Below are positions 60,586 through 64,000 of a DNA stretch of 64,000 nt, piece after piece. Position numbers and translations under genes: made by a program. Source of the stretch: Medicago truncatula (Eukaryota > Streptophyta > Magnoliopsida > Fabales > Fabaceae); assembly GCF_003473485.1 (NCBI RefSeq), contig NC_053046.1, forward strand, positions 5,218,001-5,282,000. The letters run 5' to 3'. Within the stretch, counting starts at the first letter, position 1, and every line of letters starts with the position of its first letter. The notes beneath the pieces are model-generated. The model saw only the letters and a list, made by a program, of their open reading frames with translations. It was not told the DNA's origin and did not search any database.

Positions 60586-60736
60586 AATTTTAAAAGTAAA
60601 AAACAAAATTAAGAAATCTCATGTTTTTATGAAAGACTTTTTCATGCTAAAATTTCACTAGAAAATCCCACAAAATCCATCAAAATCTGATTTATTAAAC
60701 AATCATTCGAAATTTGAATGATTTTGAATACCACTA

Positions 60737-60907
60737 GACTTTTTTTAAATGATTAAGAGTCTTGATTGAATACCATAAGACTTTTTTTAAATGACAAAGA
60801 ATCTTGATTGAATAGCACAAGACTTTTTTTAAATGACAAAAAATCTTGATTGAATAACACAAGACTTTTTTTAAATTGGAAAGAATCTTGATTGAATACC
60901 ACAAGAT
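60737..60907. repeat. 42-bp tandem array, four copies
   Basis: Units start at 60737, 60779, 60821 and 60863 with GACTTTTTTTAAATGACAAA then GAATCTTGATTGAATACCAC. The period is exactly 42 bp, divisible by three, which creates a repetitive open frame (FNQDSLSFKKSL) on the minus strand that is not a gene. Confidence 0.9.
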
Positions 60908-61101
60908 TTTTTTCATGATAAAAAAGTCTTTTAAAATCCCTTAAAATCATGATCCAATACACTCGGTCTACGACGTGGACAAAGAAAGTTTGATTAGGCT
61001 TACAAAATTGCATTACTACCCTCAACTTTCAACTGATTTAGAAATCGCGCGCCACTTCTTCGTCTTTACACTGACACTCTCTTCTGATCTCAAGCACAAC
61101 G

Positions 61102-63432
61102 ATGGCGTGCACTCGCACTCCTCAATCTTCTTCGTTTCTTCGCCTCATTCTCCTCTGGGCTTCTGCAGTTCTGGTTCTCGCCAATGAACAGCGCTCCTTG
61201 TGTATGAACTCTTTTCCCTTTCTCCTCATTATTCAAATTCAAATATTAGGGTTTAGTATTTTCTTGTCAAACAAAACCCAATTTTTTTTTAAGATTTTTA
61301 AACAACAAGTTAAGTAGAATATAACTTGTCCATAATGTTGTTAAATAGTGGCTATAGCGGCGTTATAGTGTTATTACATAGCCGAATTTGAACAAATTGC
61401 TATTGTTCTGCCATAAGGTTTTTTTTTTTGAAAGGTTCTGCCATAAGCTATTTAGTAAGAAATATTGTGAAACAGTGACTATAGGCGGCGTTATAGGACT
61501 GTTGCTTAGCGGAATTTGAACAAATATTTTTTGCAATCTGCAATTGACAACACTCAGGTTCCTAACAGAACCAAAGTTTTGGGACAAACTGACAAATTAA
61601 AAAGCTTATTGTTTTCCCTTTTTTTGTTGCAGTTATTGTTGAAAATACTACATTGCCGTTATCTCGTGGTTTGCCAGTGAGAAACTCTCCTGGGTCTAAG
61701 CCAGGTGTTACTTTGATTGTTGAAAGAGTTCATATACATGGACTGTCAAGGTTTAGAAACTTGGTAAAATTTGCTCACTCTGTGAAAGTGAAGGTGTTTC
61801 CTGCTAATTCAAATGTTCGTGTGCCTAATATAGAGGTTTGCTTCCATAGGTGAGTATTTTCAGTAGTGCATGCTTGTTTCTATTATGTGCGGTCTATCTA
61901 CCGTCATGCATCTTATTGTGGATTTAGTAAATATTTATTTTATTGGTGATATTGGAATTGGATCTGGTTATTGTATTGATAGTGAACATGTCGAATACAA
62001 CACAACACATTATCTGTTATAGAGTGAGTATAAATGAATCAAGGAGAGAAGTCTCCTCCAAGGATTTCCCTTTTTACAAAAGAGCAATGTGCTGGATTCA
62101 GATTGTTTCCCAAAAGATATCCTCCTATACTATTTCCTATACTTAACCTTGTGACTTAACCAAGAACTAACTCCCTAACTTTCATCTTAACTGTATAACT
62201 GCTCTCCCGATCCGCTAATGGTTTTCTGCCCTAGTATTCATGAATTTTGTCCCTAGCACTACCACTTCACAAATTCTCTCCATAACTGTTTGTTGTCTAT
62301 CAAACTAGTTAGTTGATTTAAAGGGATTTCTCTGTATCTTTTTCAGGAATGCATCTCTTGCTACGGGGATGTGCCCACAAGGCCAGTGGGAGAAAGCTGT
62401 AAAGGGATCCTGGGTTCGAACAATGTCTCCTTTTGACCATAAACTCTTAGACATAAGGACTGCAGGCTCAACACTGGAGAATTTTGAAGTGTCTGCTGAA
62501 GAAGGTAAATTTTTTGGTTGATGATTAGAAGTTGTATTAAGTGCTATTTGTAACCCTTTAAGAACAATTATGTCTAGTACTAATATGACCTTTTTCCCTT
62601 CTTTGCAGAGTTTTTTGCATATCGCATTGTATTGTTAATATTGGGTATTACTCTGATGAGCTCGGCAGCCTTTTTAAGCCAATCGTTAACATTTTATTAT
62701 AGCAGTGCAATGGCCATCGGAATAATTCTTGTGATACTGATCATTCTTTATCAGGTAACTTATTTATGTTCCTCAATTTTGAAATTTGGGTTGTTTAACA
62801 TTCAATCTTATATTTGGACGATTTCAATGGTCAAGGCAACACTGACATTGTTGATTGCTGAAATGGTGTTGTCTGCATAATCGTTAGACTTGATTTAATA
62901 ATTTTAATCAATCCAGTAGTTTGGGAGGAATATATTTTTGAATATCAAGTAGATAAATACTAGAATGAGTATTTTTATGTTTCTACCTATCTAAATTTTA
63001 AACTGTGGTCGCTAGATGTTGAGGTCAAGACTCATGTTCTCTTTCTGATTAATACTTTGATGCCTCACTTTCAAACTTTCACGGGAAACCTGGGATTTAT
63101 CCAATTTCAACCTATTTCTGATATTTATTTGCAATTGTAAATTTTCTTGTTGACCTTAATGTGGAGTTCACTTCTTCTAACTGACAGGGTATGAAACTTC
63201 TTCCAACTGGTCGGAAGAGTTCCCTTGCTATATTTTTATATTCATCTGCTGTAAGTGTGACCTCAATACTCTCTCCAATCGTATTTTATATTTTTATAAT
63301 GAATGTGGATCATATAATTTCAACCATTATTTTAATCAGATTGGTTTGGGGACTTTTCTCCTCCGTTACATTCCTGGTTTGGTTCGTTCAATACTTACGG
63401 AGCTAGGAATTGATGAAGACATGTATAATCCT
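61102..63432 (+). CDS. NEMP/TMEM194-family nuclear-envelope membrane protein, partial (3' end beyond window)
   Basis: Six exons visible: 61102-61201, 61633-61849, 62347-62504, 62609-62754, 63188-63250 and 63340-63432, all GT-AG and in frame (259 residues so far). The rest lies beyond 64000. A signal peptide is clear (LRLILLWASAVLVLA, cleavage around residue 28). A lumenal beta-rich part follows (GVTLIVERVHIHGLSRFRNL, VKVKVFPANSNVRVPNIEVC, GMCPQGQWEKAVKGSW), then hydrophobic helices starting RIVLLILGITLMSSAAFLS and MAIGIILVILIILYQ, then GMKLLPTGRKSS and IGLGTFLLRYIPGLVRSILT. This order is that of the NEMP domain, an inner-nuclear-membrane family; plant members include PNET2 of Arabidopsis, implicated in lamina and chromatin organisation. 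The assignment to the family is firm; which paralogue is not. Confidence 0.88.
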
Positions 63433-64000
63433 GTATGTAAGTCATCTCTATGCTTTCTGCTAATTTGGTTAAACATCTGCACTACTTTTTTTAAACTTTA
63501 TTCATTTGTATTCTAAATTATGGTTATGCTGGTTGGGCTCACCTCTTTTGTATTTAAATTTATTACCTACTCAAAAAATCCCTGCTATGATAAGGCACAT
63601 GGAAGGGTGATAAGAATTATGGGGGAGTTTGTTAGGCATTTAGAAACATTCAGACTTGAGGAGAGAAAGTTGCTCTCAAACTCACGTATTGTTTGTATAC
63701 TCTAGTTTTATTTATCAGAGGGATTCTTGAATAATTACTAAGGGAAATTCCAATCCCTTATTTGTTCATTCAGTTTGATCCTTTTACCTTTTTAAACCGT
63801 TAATAATATTGTAGTGAGAATGGAAGAAAATAAGAGAAAGTGAAAGAAAATCTGCTGAGAGAATTTTAGAGAATCTGAAGTTTATTTTATGACGCAAAGA
63901 GATGAAGTCATAGCGCGCTGAATTTGTATTTGTAGGAGTAGGATACTCCTACAGTAGATAATAGTTGCAACTGCAGTTGTAACTGTTGGCAATAGAATCT
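63433..64000. other. Intron of the NEMP-like gene, running off the window
   Basis: After the donor CCT|GTATGTAAG no further exon of the expected form (V-A-I-F then hydrophobic) is seen before the end. A purine-rich stretch from about 63820 and GGAGTAGGATACTCCTACAG near 63937 hint at a repeat, not identified. Confidence 0.5.

Larger units (their letters stand above)
60129..60963. mobile_element. Inverted-repeat DNA element with satellite-like interior
   Basis: Left end GTGTATTGGATTAGGATTTT plus AAAGGA; right end AATCATGATCCAATACACT, its near-complement. The interior holds repeated GATTTTAAAAGACT words, a GA-rich tract and a 42-bp tandem array. A PIF/Harbinger- or hAT-type MITE is plausible from the GGGTGTATTGG start, but no target duplication was resolved. 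Its right edge lies about 140 bp before the NEMP-like start codon. Confidence 0.5.
58964..61101. promoter_or_regulatory. Shared upstream region of the HHP4-like and NEMP-like genes
   Basis: The two genes are divergent, with 2.1 kb between start codons. Short unique stretches flank each gene (about 450 bp beside HHP4-like, about 140 bp beside NEMP-like); the rest is a MITE-like element, a SINE and an inverted-repeat element. No clear TATA box was identified for either gene. Confidence 0.45.

Noticed and set aside
60734-61025. Repetitive minus-strand frames with 14-residue periodicity
   Set aside because: Produced by the 42-bp tandem array, whose period is a multiple of three; no start context or domain.
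63820-64000. Repeat-like sequence at the right edge that might belong to a retroelement end
   Set aside because: Only one side is visible and no terminal or primer-binding signature can be confirmed, so no family is assigned.

Overview
This window is nuclear DNA from a flowering plant, most likely a cool-season legume close to Medicago or Trigonella. The reasons are split genes with GT-AG introns, an AT-rich intergenic background full of short inverted-repeat transposons (MITEs), and a GT34 enzyme that reads very much like fenugreek galactomannan galactosyltransferase. The species call is an inference. I saw no bacterial, organellar or CRISPR-like sequence, and no clear LTR retrotransposon.

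Layout. 0-3.5 kb: transposon debris, with a Stowaway-like MITE and a LINE-type RNase H remnant split by a Mutator-type MITE. 4.0-7.2 kb (+): ACR-type protein with four ACT repeats, seven coding exons. 9.6-11.9 kb (-): BSD-domain protein. 12.1-13.9 kb: a Mutator-type MITE with a large GA tract inside it, then a Stowaway-like MITE. 14.2-14.6 kb (-): mariner-type transposase relic. 15.4-15.7 kb (-): VQ-motif protein. 16.9-24.7 kb: no host gene; a LINE relic and MITEs. 24.7-26.1 kb (-): intronless U-box/ARM E3 ligase of the PUB30/PUB31 type. 27-35.8 kb: gene desert with MITEs, SINE and LINE relics. 35.8-38.6 kb (+): a Helitron carrying replication protein A-like exons. 38.8-40.2 kb (+): a small conserved-looking basic protein of unknown function. 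40.35 to about 44.1 kb (-): a second Helitron with Rep/helicase remnants. 44-49 kb: RNase H relic and MITEs. 49.0-50.3 kb (-): GT34 galactosyltransferase. 50.4-55.9 kb: SINE, LINE and a short tandem repeat. 55.9-59.0 kb (-): HHP4-like PAQR membrane protein. 59.4-61.0 kb: MITEs, a SINE and satellite-like repeats. 61.1 kb to the right edge (+): NEMP-family nuclear-envelope membrane protein, running off the window.

The host genes are single, unlinked housekeeping or regulatory genes with no sign of an operon or biosynthetic cluster. HHP4-like and NEMP-like are divergently arranged around a 2.1 kb, transposon-filled shared upstream region. I did not find a clearly new biological system. The observations most worth a second look are: a 276-bp tandem duplication in the ACR gene that copies its own splice acceptor; a small unknown gene enclosed by the 3' ends of two oppositely oriented Helitrons; a Helitron with RPA-like exons and both termini visible; a Mutator-type MITE whose core became a GA satellite; and several MITEs with perfect or near-perfect 9-bp target duplications. 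Exon boundaries were worked out by hand from reading frame and GT-AG signals and could be off at individual junctions.
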